DNA of 44,045 bases from assembly GCA_013423325.1 (NCBI GenBank), contig BLJB01000375.1, forward strand, positions 322 to 44,366, written 5' to 3'. The notes under the pieces were generated by a model. The model made no database searches, was not told the origin of the DNA, and worked only from the letters and a program-made list of their open reading frames with translations. Below, piece after piece: positions 1 through 10,650 of this stretch. The DNA comes from Usnea hakonensis. Lineage: Eukaryota > Ascomycota > Lecanoromycetes > Lecanorales > Parmeliaceae. Made by a program: the position numbers and the translations under genes. Numbering within the stretch: position 1 is the first letter of the stretch; each line of letters opens with the position of its first letter.

Positions 1-57
1 AATTACCTTTCGAAGTTTAGGTAGACACGACGTATAAATTCAAATTCAAATTCAAAA
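1..57. repeat. Direct repeat, copy 1
   Basis: About 57 bases starting AATTACCTTTCGAAG recur at 1921-1977 in the same orientation. The copies differ mainly by C-to-T and G-to-A changes. Both end in short AAATTC-type tandem units, like the simple-repeat tails of some LINE elements. The flanking sequence beyond the repeat differs. Confidence 0.75.
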
Positions 58-1920
58 ATATAAAAATTTATTTTTATATTTACTTTATTTTTATATAATA
101 GAAAGAATTTACTAATTCTAAAATTATATAATAACTTTATATTTATATTTTATTATAATTTTTAGATTATTAAGATATTAATCTGATAAAGAGATAATCT
201 ATTAAGTTGGGAAAATGAAGTATAATAACTAGCACGAAGAGAAGCCTTTTATATTAGGTAGGGAACTAGAAGAAGAAGATATACTATCGGATATAGATAT
301 AATAGGGACTACTACTACTCTTAAGGGGGTAGAGTATACTAATATAGAAGTAGAATAAGACGCGGCTACTATATTCGCGATATTAATAATATAGATAGAG
401 AGTCTAGAAGAGATATTTTAGATACTTAAAATTCTATTTAAATCTATACTAGATAAATACTAAATAGTAGAAAATATATTAATTAATATTATATAAGTAC
501 TTATAGAAGAATAGAGTTAAAAAATTATAAAGCTATACGCGAAACTATAATAAAAGAAAGAAAAGTAGACGAGATAATATAAAAAAAAATAAATAAAAAG
601 CTAGATAAATATACTAATATATTAAAATAATCTAATTATTAGATAAAGTTAAAGAAATCTATTTAAAATATCTAAAAGAGGCCCCCCTAGCGTTATAGTT
701 TATATAATCTAACTAGAGAATTTAAGAAAATAGAGATAGTTTCTAATACGAGTTAAAGATAAAAAGAAAAATAAGAGTATAGAAGAAATAATAGAAAAGA
801 TTCTAAAAAAATTAAAAAATATATAAATATAAAAAGAGAGAGTTAAATAGCTAGAAATAATATATTATTTTTATAGTAATAACCTTCTAATCTAGATAAC
901 TATAATAAATATAAAAGAAGATTTAGAGAAGGATATATTCTAGCTTATAAAAAAATATATATTAATTAATATTATATAAAAGGTATATCTAATAATAGTA
1001 TATAATATTAGAGTTAATAGAGTAGATACTAGTACGTAGCTAGAAATAAAGAGGAGGATTAAATAGAATAATTAAAAAATATATTTAAAATTTAAAATTA
1101 TAGGAATTAGATAGCTATTTAATAACTATAAGATAAAAAAGTATTTATTATTAATATTAAACCTCTTAACTTTAGAGATAGTAGATACTCTAATACTTAA
1201 TAGATTTATTAAAGTAAAAAAAATAAAAGTAGTAAAAAGATTTAATTAGATAACCTCTTTAACTAAATACTATAAATATTAGAAATATAGTTATATTATA
1301 AGAATATACTAAAACGAGGTATAGTATACTAAATATAATTAGATATATAATACCTAAATATATATAATAGTAGTATTAATAGTAGTCCTAAAATATATAG
1401 TATATAGAAAGAAAGGCTATACTATATATAATATAAATTACTAATTTAAGGTTAAAATAAAGAGGTATATAGTAAGAAGGCTCGCGAAAAAAAGATTATT
1501 TTATAATTAATATTAATAGAAAATAAATAATAAAGGGAACTAAAATAGAAAGGAGAAAATAAAGATAAAGAAATCTATAACCTTAATCTAAAAGAGTAAA
1601 TCTAAAGAACTAAAAATTATACTCTAAAAAAAGATTAAAAAGAATATAAACTAAAACTAAGAACTTAGTAAAGAGGAGTTAATTTAAATTTAGACTAAAA
1701 TTATTAAGATTTAAACTTTAAAAAAAGAAATTATAGTAGAAGAAATATAAATAATAGTAAAATCCTAATAGAAGTATAACTAAAATAGTATTTAAATCTA
1801 TATATAGATAGTAATATATATATAAAAAAGTAGTAAGGTTTTTCTCTAATAGTATATATATAAGATAATAGTATTAAATAGTTTTCTTACTATAAGTTAA
1901 TAAGAGTTAAGGGATCCTAT
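58..1920 (+). mobile_element. RIP-degraded LINE-like gag (ORF1) remnant
   Basis: There is no open frame left, but a plus-strand reading shows a degenerate CCHC zinc knuckle (C-x2-C-x4-H-x4-C spacing) at 1268-1309. The Cys and His codons now read Tyr, the result expected from TGC/TGT to TAC/TAT and CAT/CAC to TAT/TAC. The upstream frame resembles the nucleic-acid-binding ORF1 protein of Tad-like non-LTR retrotransposons. No reverse transcriptase portion was found before the second flanking repeat. The family assignment is an inference from one motif; an LTR-element gag is the alternative. Confidence 0.5.
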
Positions 1921-1977
1921 AATTACCTTTCAAAATTTAGGTAGATATAACGTATAAATTCAAATTCAAATTTAAAA
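1921..1977. repeat. Direct repeat, copy 2
   Basis: This is the partner of the repeat at 1-57, in direct orientation and more heavily converted to A/T. The two copies bracket the LINE-like remnant. Confidence 0.75.
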
Positions 1978-3559
1978 GATATTAATCTTTTTTATTTTTA
2001 AATTATTAAATAATATTATTATTATTTCTAGTTTATCTTTTATATTATATTATAATATTATTAGAGTCTAGCTTTCTATTATAAAAAAGTTAGTATTTAA
2101 GAGTTCTATTTTTAAATACTCTATATTTAGATTTTCCAATTTTTTAATAATTATTAAAAGTAAATATAGTAGTAAAATCTATTATTAGCTAAAGTAGAAA
2201 GGTTTACCGAGGCTTAGTACTACTATATATATTTTGTTGAAAATATAAATATTATCTAGAATAAGCTCTCTCTAGAATCTACCTTTTTAACATATTTAGA
2301 TACTCTTAGTAGATTTTTAATTAACTAAGTATTCTACCTACTACTTTAATAGGTTATAAGCCCGGATCGTAGGATATTCGTTTATATATATACCTCTTTA
2401 TTCCCGGCTAGCTTATTAATTAAGTATATATTATTATAGGGGAGTAATTATAAAGTCTCCTAATATAGATAAATTAGTAATATTAAATTTAAGTTAAATT
2501 TTATTATATAAACTTCCCTACTATTATAAACCTCTAAATAATAAGATAGATTTATAGTATAATAGTCTAATTAGATTATAGTTATTACTATTACTATAGC
2601 TCTTAATATAGCTTTCTAAATAAGGGGGCTAGAAGAGTAGTTATAGAGAGTTAACTAAGTAGAAAGAGACTAAATTAACTAAGTACTTTAAATAATATTA
2701 ATTCCGCCTATAGAATACGCTAATACTAAATTAATAGCTATATAGTAGTAATTCTATAGTAATAGAAATTAAAGGTATTTATTTAAATTATAAATAATAA
2801 TAATAATAGATCTACTATATTTTATTTATATAAAATATTAAGCTACTACGAAAACTAATAATCGCTTAATTAATAGATTATTTAGTTAATATCTTCTAGA
2901 GGCGAAATTACTAGCTTTATTTAGATATAAAAAACCTTGAAATACCTCTTTAAATTCTACTTTTTTATTATCCTCTAAACTAGAAAAACTAGTAATTTTA
3001 ATAAATAATACCTCTCGTTATAATAAATATTTATATATTTATCCCCCTATTTCTATTTTTATTTAGAATATATTAAATCCTTTTTATACTTTTAAGCGAG
3101 GTTTTAGACTATAAGGTATTTCTAAAAAAGATATTATTAAGCGTCTTTATATTATTATATTAGAGGCTTAAAGTCTTCTTAATTTTTTTAGCTCTAAGCT
3201 ATCTCCCTTAGCCTCTTAATAAGACTTTTATACTAAGTATAATATTATTTAATATAATTATTATATTTTTAAACGCGATTTTCTACTCTATAATAAGGCG
3301 TTAAATAAGTCTTACTACTATTTAGAAAGTAAAGGATATAATTATATACTAGTCTATAAGTTCGACTACTTTATAACTTCTAATTAATTAATTTAAAAGT
3401 TATTATTTAAAGTTATTAATAATTAAGACCTTTATAATAATATTATATAACTAGTTATCTTTAACTCGCTTATAAGCTCTTAATCTTTTCGAGTTTTAAA
3501 GAATATTTTAGAACTAGATTCTATATTATATTAAAATTAATAAATACTATAATAAGTAA
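1978..3559. other. AT-rich RIP-degraded DNA, no gene
   Basis: No open frame and almost no CpA or TpG, so ATG is nearly impossible here. It is presumably old transposon sequence, but I recognised no protein motif on either strand. Confidence 0.7.
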
Positions 3560-5337
3560 GTTCTATAAGATCTCTCTCTATATTATTAAATTTAAATTAC
3601 TTAAGGGCCTTTAACTTTAGAAGTATAAAATATATTAATATTTAATTTCTATATTTCTCTTTAAATATATTAAGTATAAAAATAAAAATTATTTAGAAGT
3701 ATTTATATCTACTCTAAAAGATTTAACTATAGAGTAAATAATTATTATAAATATAGTAATTACTATTATTAAGGCGGAGGTAGCTAAGTAGGAACTAAAT
3801 TATAAATTAGTAATTAATATTATTTAGAGTTATCTAAATAATAATATCTTTACGGATATAGAGTATATTATAAATGTATATAATCTATAGAAGAAAAAAT
3901 TTTTAGATAATAAATTTAAAAGATTAAATACTCTTAATAATTTATATTATTAATTATTTAGTTTAAACCTTTCCTCGTATAAGGATATAGCCGAATTTAT
4001 AGTCTAACTTAAAAGTATCTATATTAAAATAATTAATATATTCTCTTTTTTAAAATAGGAAACTAATCTTTTTATCTATTTCTTTTATAGTAATTTAAAT
4101 AAAGTATATAAAGCCTATTTTATTTATTATATCTAGATCTATAAGTTAATAAATAAAAAATAAATTAAGTCTACTTACTCTTTAAAGTATATTATTAATT
4201 ATTTTCTATAAACTTTAGCTAATCTATCTTCTAATAATATCGAGTCGAACTATATCTTTATTATAGTTTAGCGTAATATTAAAGATATAGTTTTTTACCC
4301 TTATAGTAGTAATTTAAAGTAATTTACTATTATTAACCCTTAAAAAGGTACTACTCCTAACTTAAATTCGCGTATAATTTAAAAGCTTATTAAATATTAT
4401 ATATACTATAAAAAGATATATTATATTAAAGATAAATATAATTAGTTTACTAGTAATATTAAGTTCTAAGAAGAAAAAAATAAGGATAAAGATAAGCTAT
4501 CGAGTAGTAACTTTAATTCTAAATCTTAGGAAAATAAGGAGAAAAGTAAAAAAAAAAAAAATTCTTAATATAACTCTTTTAAGATAGAGATCTATATTAT
4601 ATATTATATAAAAAAGAATATAAGTCTAGATAGATAGATTTTAGATTAGAATTATTTATAGTACTTAACTCTAAATTATAATATATTTATTAAGTATTAT
4701 CTATTAGATCCTACTATAAATAATATATATCTAATTAGTAGTATCTTTATAGAACTAATACTAATTAATATTAAAAAAGTATATATTAGTATAGTTAAAG
4801 ATAATTAAAAGAAAGATATCTTTTTTATTAATATCCTCTATTTATCTAATCTCCCTCTTAATCTTATATCCCTTAATTAGCTTATATAAGATAATATATT
4901 TATTAAGTTTATTTTTAATAGTATTAAGATTAGCTAATTCGGCTTTATAGTATAGTTATAAAAAAATAATCTCTACTACTTTTATATATAGGAGCCTAAA
5001 TTCTTTCTAGTCTCTTTTAAAACTAAGCTAATATTAATAGATCTATAATAGATAAAAGTTACTATACTTTATAGTATACTAAATATTAAAGAATATACTA
5101 ATCTAATAGACAGTTTTATTATTACTTCTAGTAATTTTAATTCTAAGTCTTCTAGCTTAAATACTAGTATAGATACTAATAATAGTACGCTATCGCGAAA
5201 GATTAATAATAAAATAATTAAACTATAATATATCTATTTAGAGTATTTAGAATATTAGAATATAAAGAAACTAGTTAAGTTATTTAAAAATATAGATCTA
5301 ATTAAGAAGGTTATTAGTAAGGAGTCTTACGCTCTTA
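3560..5337 (+). mobile_element. RIP-degraded Ty1/copia-like gag-protease remnant
   Basis: Plus-strand readings show, in copia order: a degenerate CCHC zinc knuckle at 4398-4439 (C-x2-C-x4-H-x4-C spacing with Tyr in place of Cys/His); a protease-like stretch near 4635-4740 with the L-D and H-L-T landmarks partly visible; and a GAG-pre-integrase-like stretch near 5190-5337 ending where the inverted-repeat element begins. Stop codons run throughout. No integrase or reverse transcriptase follows, so it is truncated or interrupted at 5337. The left boundary is approximate and no LTR was identified. The family call is moderate because each motif is mutated. Confidence 0.5.
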
Positions 5338-5971
5338 TCACTAAATCTGAAAAGTTCCTGCTAAATATTAAATTGCTAATCACGCGATTCGGGCGATTCG
5401 CAAAAAATCCGCACGATTAGTAAGTCGACCCTACTAATAGCAGAAAATACGCACGATTAGCATAGTAACTTTACTATTCTTAGGGAATTTAGGCGATTAG
5501 TAAGGAAAAAAAAATATATATATATAATAAGCGAAATTAAACGAGACGCTAAAAATTAAGCGAGACGCTAAAAATAAAGTTTTAAAGTTAGCGAGAATAA
5601 TAGGTAGTCTCTAGCGCTATAAATAATAACGCTATAATTCTAAAAATAGTTTAAATCGAATTTTTTTAAAAATTATATACGCGCGTTGTAGGCCCGTTAT
5701 AGGCTCGTATTAGTAAGCCTATTATATATATATTATAAAGACTATATTAACTAAGTCTTAAAAGGACTTTATAGAAATTATTTTTAAATTTTACGAATTT
5801 TGCGAATCCTACAAATCGTGCGGATCCTGCGGATCCTGCGGATAGTAAGGCGGACTTACTAACTTCGCGTAAAGGGTTTAATATAGGTAAAGTCTACTAA
5901 ATGTGCCAAATTATCCTTTCTGTACGCACCCGGCGGAATCCTTGCGGAAATGAACTTTTCAGATTTGGTGA
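5338..5971. mobile_element. Terminal-inverted-repeat element, copy A (least mutated)
   Basis: The left end reads TCACTAAATCTGAAAAGTTC and the right end is its reverse complement with one mismatch (GAACTTTTCAGATTTGGTGA). It is 634 bp with no coding capacity, so it is MITE-like. The left flank is TA and the right flank TG; other copies show TA on both sides. Both ends retain CpA and TpG, unlike the surrounding DNA, so this copy is younger or was less exposed to RIP than its relatives at 23626-23910, 36140-36781 and 37133-37407. A Tc1/mariner-type origin is inferred from the TA target only. Confidence 0.8.
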
Positions 5972-6420
5972 TGTAATAAGCCGAATCTTATAATAATAGA
6001 GGTATCGATTAGTATAATAATACTAGAAATATACTCGTAGTAGTAGTATTAGTACTAGAAATTAGTATTATAGGTAGTTTATAGTCTATTTAGCCGAAAT
6101 ATTAAAAAAAATCGAAATAGAATAAACTTAATTCGCTTAAAAATATAATATTCGACGATTTACCGAAATAAAACTAATTTAAATACGCTAGCCGTATATA
6201 GCTAGATCGAATCGTAATCGTACTAGTAGTACTCGTAGTAGTAGTAAGGAGAAGGTAGAGAAGTCTATACTTACTATAGTAGCCGTTCTACCTCTTTCGT
6301 TATTCTTTCTTAATAGCCTTCTCTTTAGCCTTTAGTAGTTTCTTCTTCTAATAAGAAAAGTGATATTAAAGGTCACAAATCTCGTCTTCTTTTTCTTAAT
6401 CCGAATCTAAATTAAAATAG
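5972..6420. other. AT-rich degraded DNA, no gene
   Basis: RIP-type sequence with runs of TAG triplets. A short patch at 6360-6385 still carries CpA and TpG. No recognisable coding or repeat boundary. Confidence 0.6.
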
Positions 6421-6970
6421 GTAGAGATCTCTCTATAGATAGATAGGTAAATCGAGTAGAGTAAGCGAGAGATAGTTAAAATATCTCCTCGTAAAAATAG
6501 ATAGATAAACGCCGAACTATATCTTATATAAGATAATTAAGTAGTTAAATCTAAGATATCTCTATAAAGGTAGGTAGATAGATAGTAGTAGTAGCCGAGT
6601 AAGTAAGAATAGTCGAATATCTCCTCTATAATAAGGCGATTAAATAGGCGATATTTCGAGAAGTCTCCATAAATAAATAGGATAGGTAGGTAGGTAGTAG
6701 TAGTAGATAGTAGTAGTAGATAGTAGTAGTAGTAGTTACCGAGTAGATAAGAATAGCCGAATATCTCCTCCATAATAAGGCGATTAAATAAGCGATATTC
6801 CGAGAAGTCTCTATAGATAGATAGAATAGATAGGTAGGGCGAGAGATAGTTATAATATCTCCTCGTAGGTAGGTAGTAGATAGTAGGTAGGTAGGTAAGA
6901 AATAGCCGAATATCTTCTCTATAATAAGGTAAATAAGTAGTTAATATTCGAGAGGTCTCCGTAGACGAAT
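6421..6970. repeat. Degenerate minisatellite (three main units)
   Basis: Units containing GAATATCTCCTC, ATAATAAGGCGATTAAATA and CGAGAAGTCTC recur at about 6594-6669, 6739-6813 and 6896-6960, roughly 145-155 bp apart. They are separated by TAG/GTAG/GATA microsatellite runs. A second motif beginning GAGAGATAGTT is found at about 6467 and 6840. A 78-codon minus-strand frame inside is a by-product of the repeat (Tyr/Leu runs, duplicated phrase). Confidence 0.75.
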
Positions 6971-7720
6971 TAATAGTAATAGGAGTAATATTTAATAAAA
7001 GCCTCGCTTATAGACTATAAAGAATAGTTAATATTATATTATAGAATATACTAGGACCGAAGAAAAGTATTTAATAGTAGTAATATAAACCGAATATTAG
7101 CTATATAGAAAGAAGAGTGTAAATATATCGAACGAATCTTTATGCGGAGAGCTAAGGCGCTAGATCGAATAAGGCTTAGCGCTTCTCCGCTAAAGAGATA
7201 CGAGTCTAAACTATAATACTTTCTATAAATACTATTTCCACTATATAAATTATTACTATTCTATATGATATAACTCTAGTTATTAATATTTCGTAATATT
7301 TTCGTAATTAATTAATAGTATATATAATATCCTCCTCTATTTATTATCTACTTTTTATCTATTTTAAATATTTTTATTTATTTTCTTTATTTTCTCTTTT
7401 TTAATATTATATCTATACTATTAAAAATCTCTATATCTTTTATATCTCTATAGTAAACTATCGAATAAGTTAAAGTAAATTAAAGTAAATACTACTTTTT
7501 TAACTTAATTAAATTTTCCCCTTACTTTTCTCTAAACTATCTATTTAATAATATTTATCTAAATTAAACTAAATCTAAATTTAAAATAAAAGACTATAAT
7601 AGAATAAGATATTTCGAATAGTAAGTAATATAGATAAGAGCTATAGTAGCTACTATTTTTAGGATTAAGTTTAGTAAGGTTTCTTATCTATAGAATAGTA
7701 TTAAGTTATTACTTTATTTA
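6971..7720. other. AT-rich degraded DNA, edge of the isochore
   Basis: Degraded repeat sequence with no gene. The segment around 7050-7190 resembles 33744-33890 (shared CCGAATAT..AGCTATATAGAA phrases and the palindrome listed separately), so both derive from one repeat family. Base composition changes to GC-balanced at about 7720. Confidence 0.6.
7144..7190. repeat. Palindromic repeat-family motif
   Basis: Outer arms GCGGAGA and TCTCCGC flank an inner GCGCTA...TAGCGC stem. The right half recurs nearly unchanged at about 33871-33900 (GGCTTAGCGCTTCTCCGC), and a related hairpin lies at 23095-23124. Confidence 0.55.
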
Positions 7721-8263
7721 CATATAAGTACTTAGTGGAGAAAAGAAGAGAACGGGAGTAAGGAGCTCTTAGAAAGATTCCTGTGTATTGTTGAAGGCGC
7801 GCGGTAGCGCTATCCCCTATCAAACTAACTAGTTGAGAATCTCTAAGCATGTCGGGGGTCGGGGTAGTTTAATCCTGTTGGGGAGATAGGATTAATAGTG
7901 GAGCAGAGACTGTGTACGCGCTCTTTGGATAGTATGTTGGGTTTTGTATGGGGGCGTATATAGAGTTGAGTTTAGGGGGTGGCTGAATGGTGGGATTTTG
8001 ATGGAGCTAGCTAGAGATTCTTGGGATATGAGGCTGGTGAGCGAGTGGGATGGGGATGGGGGATGATTTTTTTTTGGTGGGAGATAGATAATGGATAGAT
8101 TCGGACTGGGAGGGCAGAGCTTGTGGTGGTGTTGTTGTCGGGGTCTGGGCAAATGGGAGTGATGGGAGTAGGGGGTATGCCGGATGGGATCGGCAGTGTG
8201 AAGGAAATACTGGTAGAGGTTTTGGAGGAAAGGTTCGTACTTGAGAAACGTACTTTCATATTT

Positions 8264-8370
8264 TTTTCCCAGCGCTTTTATTATTTGGAGACTTTAATTC
8301 GATCTCGAAGTGAATTAGCTGTAGATTTTTTCCGAGCTCGAACTGATATTAAGTAGAGAATAGACTTACC
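8264..8370. repeat. Duplicated intergenic block, copy 1
   Basis: The subsegments TTTTCCCAGCGCTTTTATTA and CCGAGCTCGAACTGATATTA, plus TAGAGAATAGACTTACC, recur in the same order at 8432-8505. Copy 2 lacks about 35 internal bases. Confidence 0.6.
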
Positions 8371-8431
8371 CTACTAAGGTAGGAAGGACGATGAAAGAGA
8401 TAATTTAGAGAAATAGACTTATATAGAATGA

Positions 8432-8505
8432 TTTTTCCCAACCCTTTTATTGTTTATAAACTTCGCCTCGAGCTCGAAATGATATTAAATAGAGTATAGA
8501 GTTAC
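8432..8505. repeat. Duplicated intergenic block, copy 2
   Basis: Shorter partner of 8264-8370. It carries TTTTCCCAACCCTTTTATTG and CGAGCTCGAAATGATATTAA in the same order, without the middle portion. Confidence 0.6.
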
Positions 8506-8618
8506 CGAGATAAAATAGAAAAACAGACTTGCCAAGTCAGGATCGCAAGAGTAGCGACAGAAATCAGAGTAGACCGTAGACTTACCTGCGCAGTATAAGG
8601 AGACGACCACGGCAGAGA

Positions 8619-9740
8619 TCACAGACCAAGAATCCGATCTCCCTCAGCCCAGACCTTCTCATCAAGAGCGTCAGCGACCCTCTTAGCGATACGCTCCCAT
8701 ATCCCCATAAATTCACCCTCCCGGTGATAGAAAACTTTCAGCAACTCCTCGAGGCTAGTCAGAGTAAAAGGACCCAAATCGTCCACATAAAATTCATCCG
8801 TTACCAAACCATCCATACGTCCGGAATTCCAATCGCTGCGCAGCTGCTCTGCAATTCCCACAATCAGCCGCATATACTGCTTTTTGAAAGTCTCGACGTT
8901 TGCCTCGGTGCGCTGGTAAAGCGTCTGGAGCTCGGCATCGATATACGTTTCACTATTAATATCAGTAGGGCCGGAGGAAAGTCCGTCCCCACCACGGCGC
9001 ATCGTGTTGTGCGAAAGGTGGCGATCAAGACTACCTTGTAAGACGCAAATGGACGCCAGGATATCGTCGTAGAGGTTATACGTAATGCGGACAGCACTCG
9101 CGGCAAGGTATGAGGGAACCTTGAGCCCACGGCGGTCATACTGTGCGGCTGAAGCGAAGATTTGGGAATAGCGCCTGACTGCTAACCGGGACAGGTTCCT
9201 GATAGACCACGGTACCGGGTAAGGAGGTAGGGCGGTGGCGAGATTTCTGACGGAGCGAGAGGTGCTGTGGCTTAAGTTAGGAAGAGTAGGTCTTATGAGG
9301 TCAGTATCATAAGTGGACTCTTTGGCGTTTATTTCCTGGACGAAGGTGGCGAGAGTCTCGATAAAGAGGGAGGTGCTGTGGCTTAAGCTAGGAAGAGTAG
9401 GTCCTATGATGGACTCTTCAAATTTTGTGAACTGCAAGACGGCGTCCTGGAGTTCAGTATCAGAAGCAGCCTCTTCGGATTTGCTTTCCTGGAATTCCTT
9501 TGTTTCCTGGAACTCAGTATCAGAAGTGGACTCTTCGGCTTCGGATTCTATTTCCTGGATTTCGTTCTCATCAGCAGACTTATCGAGTTTTTTTCCCGGG
9601 AGTATGATGGCGAAAAATTCGGTGAAGAAGGAGGTGCTGTGGCTTGAGCTAGGATGAGTAGGACTTATGACTTCAGTATCATAAATTGACTCTTTGGATT
9701 TTATCTCGTGGGAGTGGTTCTTAGCTGTTGATTGAGACAT
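8619..9740 (-). CDS. Hypothetical protein with internal repeats, unknown function
   Basis: I do not recognise this protein. The frame is open from an ATG at 9845 (408 codons), but I prefer the ATG at 9740 (373 aa). The upstream ATG has C at -3, while the 9740 ATG has A at -3, and a TATAAA lies at 9825-9830 inside the longer version. Numbered from the longer start, residues 50-85, 143-175 and 175-207 are three copies of a unit with the core PTxPxxSHSTS, preceded by a YDT-type phrase in two of them. Residues 90-135 are acidic with two copies of an SDTE-type phrase. The C-terminal half (about 215-408) is non-repetitive and probably helical. No signal peptide, membrane span or catalytic motif is visible, and no intron is needed. 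The low-complexity N-terminal half suggests disorder. Real gene likely; function unknown. Confidence 0.65.
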   Translation of the reverse strand: MSQSTAKNHSHEIKSKESIYDTEVISPTHPSSSHSTSFFTEFFAIILPGKKLDKSADENEIQEIESEAEESTSDTEFQETKEFQESKSEEAASDTELQDAVLQFTKFEESIIGPTLPSLSHSTSLFIETLATFVQEINAKESTYDTDLIRPTLPNLSHSTSRSVRNLATALPPYPVPWSIRNLSRLAVRRYSQIFASAAQYDRRGLKVPSYLAASAVRITYNLYDDILASICVLQGSLDRHLSHNTMRRGGDGLSSGPTDINSETYIDAELQTLYQRTEANVETFKKQYMRLIVGIAEQLRSDWNSGRMDGLVTDEFYVDDLGPFTLTSLEELLKVFYHREGEFMGIWERIAKRVADALDEKVWAEGDRILGL

Positions 9741-9824
9741 TCTGATCTTTCGAAATCGATGTTGGTGTTGTTTCGATTTGCTTGGGTTCGAGTGTGATGA
9801 ATTTCTCGATAGAGTGTAGGGGTC

Positions 9825-9830
9825 TTTATA
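9825..9830 (-). promoter_or_regulatory. TATA box for the 8619-9740 gene
   Basis: TATAAA on the minus strand about 85 bases upstream of the ATG at 9740, followed by an A/C-rich leader typical of fungal 5' untranslated regions. It supports the downstream start codon. Confidence 0.4.
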
Positions 9831-9845
9831 CCAATTGTTGGTCAT

Positions 9846-10257
9846 GTGGGAACAAAGGTCGCTCTGTGCTTTTTCACAAGCAGAGCATTGTATCGACAGG
9901 CAGGACTGTGGTAATACTATTACAAAAAAGTTTCTTTGTGCCTGTCGTTCTTCAGATTGGCTGAATAATTTTTTTTACAAAGAAAGGATAAGAACAACGT
10001 GCGCTGAGGGTAAGGCTTTTTGTTCAGACTAAGACGTCAATCGAGGCCAGAATCCAAGGCTAGAATCTTTAGCGTGTACCTTTGTTCTATAATGTTGACC
10101 TGGGAATAGTTCGGTGCGTCGAGCCCTAATTGCTCGGGTTTCTTAGCCTCTAAGATAGATACCATAGCTAGGAGGCACATCTATAAGGAGGTTGTCGGAT
10201 TCGCCACGAAGATGACCAATCTCCTTACAGACGCTATCTACAACGGACACGGAGTCT
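9846..10257. other. Intergenic, no gene seen
   Basis: Two short plus-strand frames (9782-9964 and 9835-10032) overlap the 5' end of the divergent gene and look like chance. Nothing else recognised. Confidence 0.5.
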
Positions 10258-10602
10258 CTAGAACTTTGATCCGAACCTGGTTCGAGTCTGGCCCTTCAGA
10301 AACTCCGTTTTTGCGGCTGTCCTTATGAGCTCGAGTTTTGGGGCATATCTTGAGGTGTCCTTCTCAAACGTGACGCGAAGATAGGATACCGTCTCCACGC
10401 CGAGCTCGTCGAGGGCCCTTATGATGGCTTGGAGGTGTTTGGAGACACAGGTGATTCGCTGATGAGGGGCGTCCGCATGATGTAACAGCTATGCAGGATT
10501 AGATGCCAGCAAATATAGGAAGAGGGCCAGAAGGAGTATTAAGATACCGACAGCTTCCGGCGTAGATAGTGTCGTTAAAAGATTACTTAGGGTAGAGAGT
10601 AG
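10258..10602 (-). pseudogene. Coding-like fragment with one internal stop, unknown family
   Basis: A minus-strand frame runs 37 codons, a TAG at 10489-10491, then 76 more codons to a TAG at 10258-10260. It has no ATG. The first part encodes a hydrophobic span (about 16 residues of Ile/Leu/Ala/Val/Phe) that could be a membrane helix. The second part has balanced composition with helical phrases (for example AIIRALDELGVE). The internal TAG fits CAG changed by C-to-T. Alternatively the hydrophobic stretch is a 59-bp intron: a GTATCT donor, CTAAT ten bases before the acceptor, and CATAG at the end. Either way this is a fragment. I do not recognise the family. Confidence 0.35.
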
Positions 10603-10650
10603 TTAAAATGACTTTTCTAACTCCTAGGCTTTGCTGATACAATTTCATTT

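Larger units (their letters stand above)
7721..8618. other. GC-balanced transition zone without a convincing gene
   Basis: Three short frames overlap here: 7892-8152 and 8011-8259 on minus, 8123-8356 on plus. They are low-complexity (Ser/Pro/Thr or Gly/Val rich), overlap one another and match no family I know. I leave them unassigned. The zone also carries the duplicated block listed separately and the 3' flank of the gene that ends at 8619. Confidence 0.5.

Noticed and set aside
6537..6773. 78-codon minus-strand frame with Tyr/Leu runs
   Set aside because: It is the reverse strand of TAG/GTAG microsatellite and duplicated minisatellite units; low complexity, no family match.
8011..8259. Overlapping Ser/Pro/Thr-rich minus frames (7892-8152 and 8011-8259)
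   Set aside because: They overlap each other and a plus frame, are low-complexity, and have no start context or homology.
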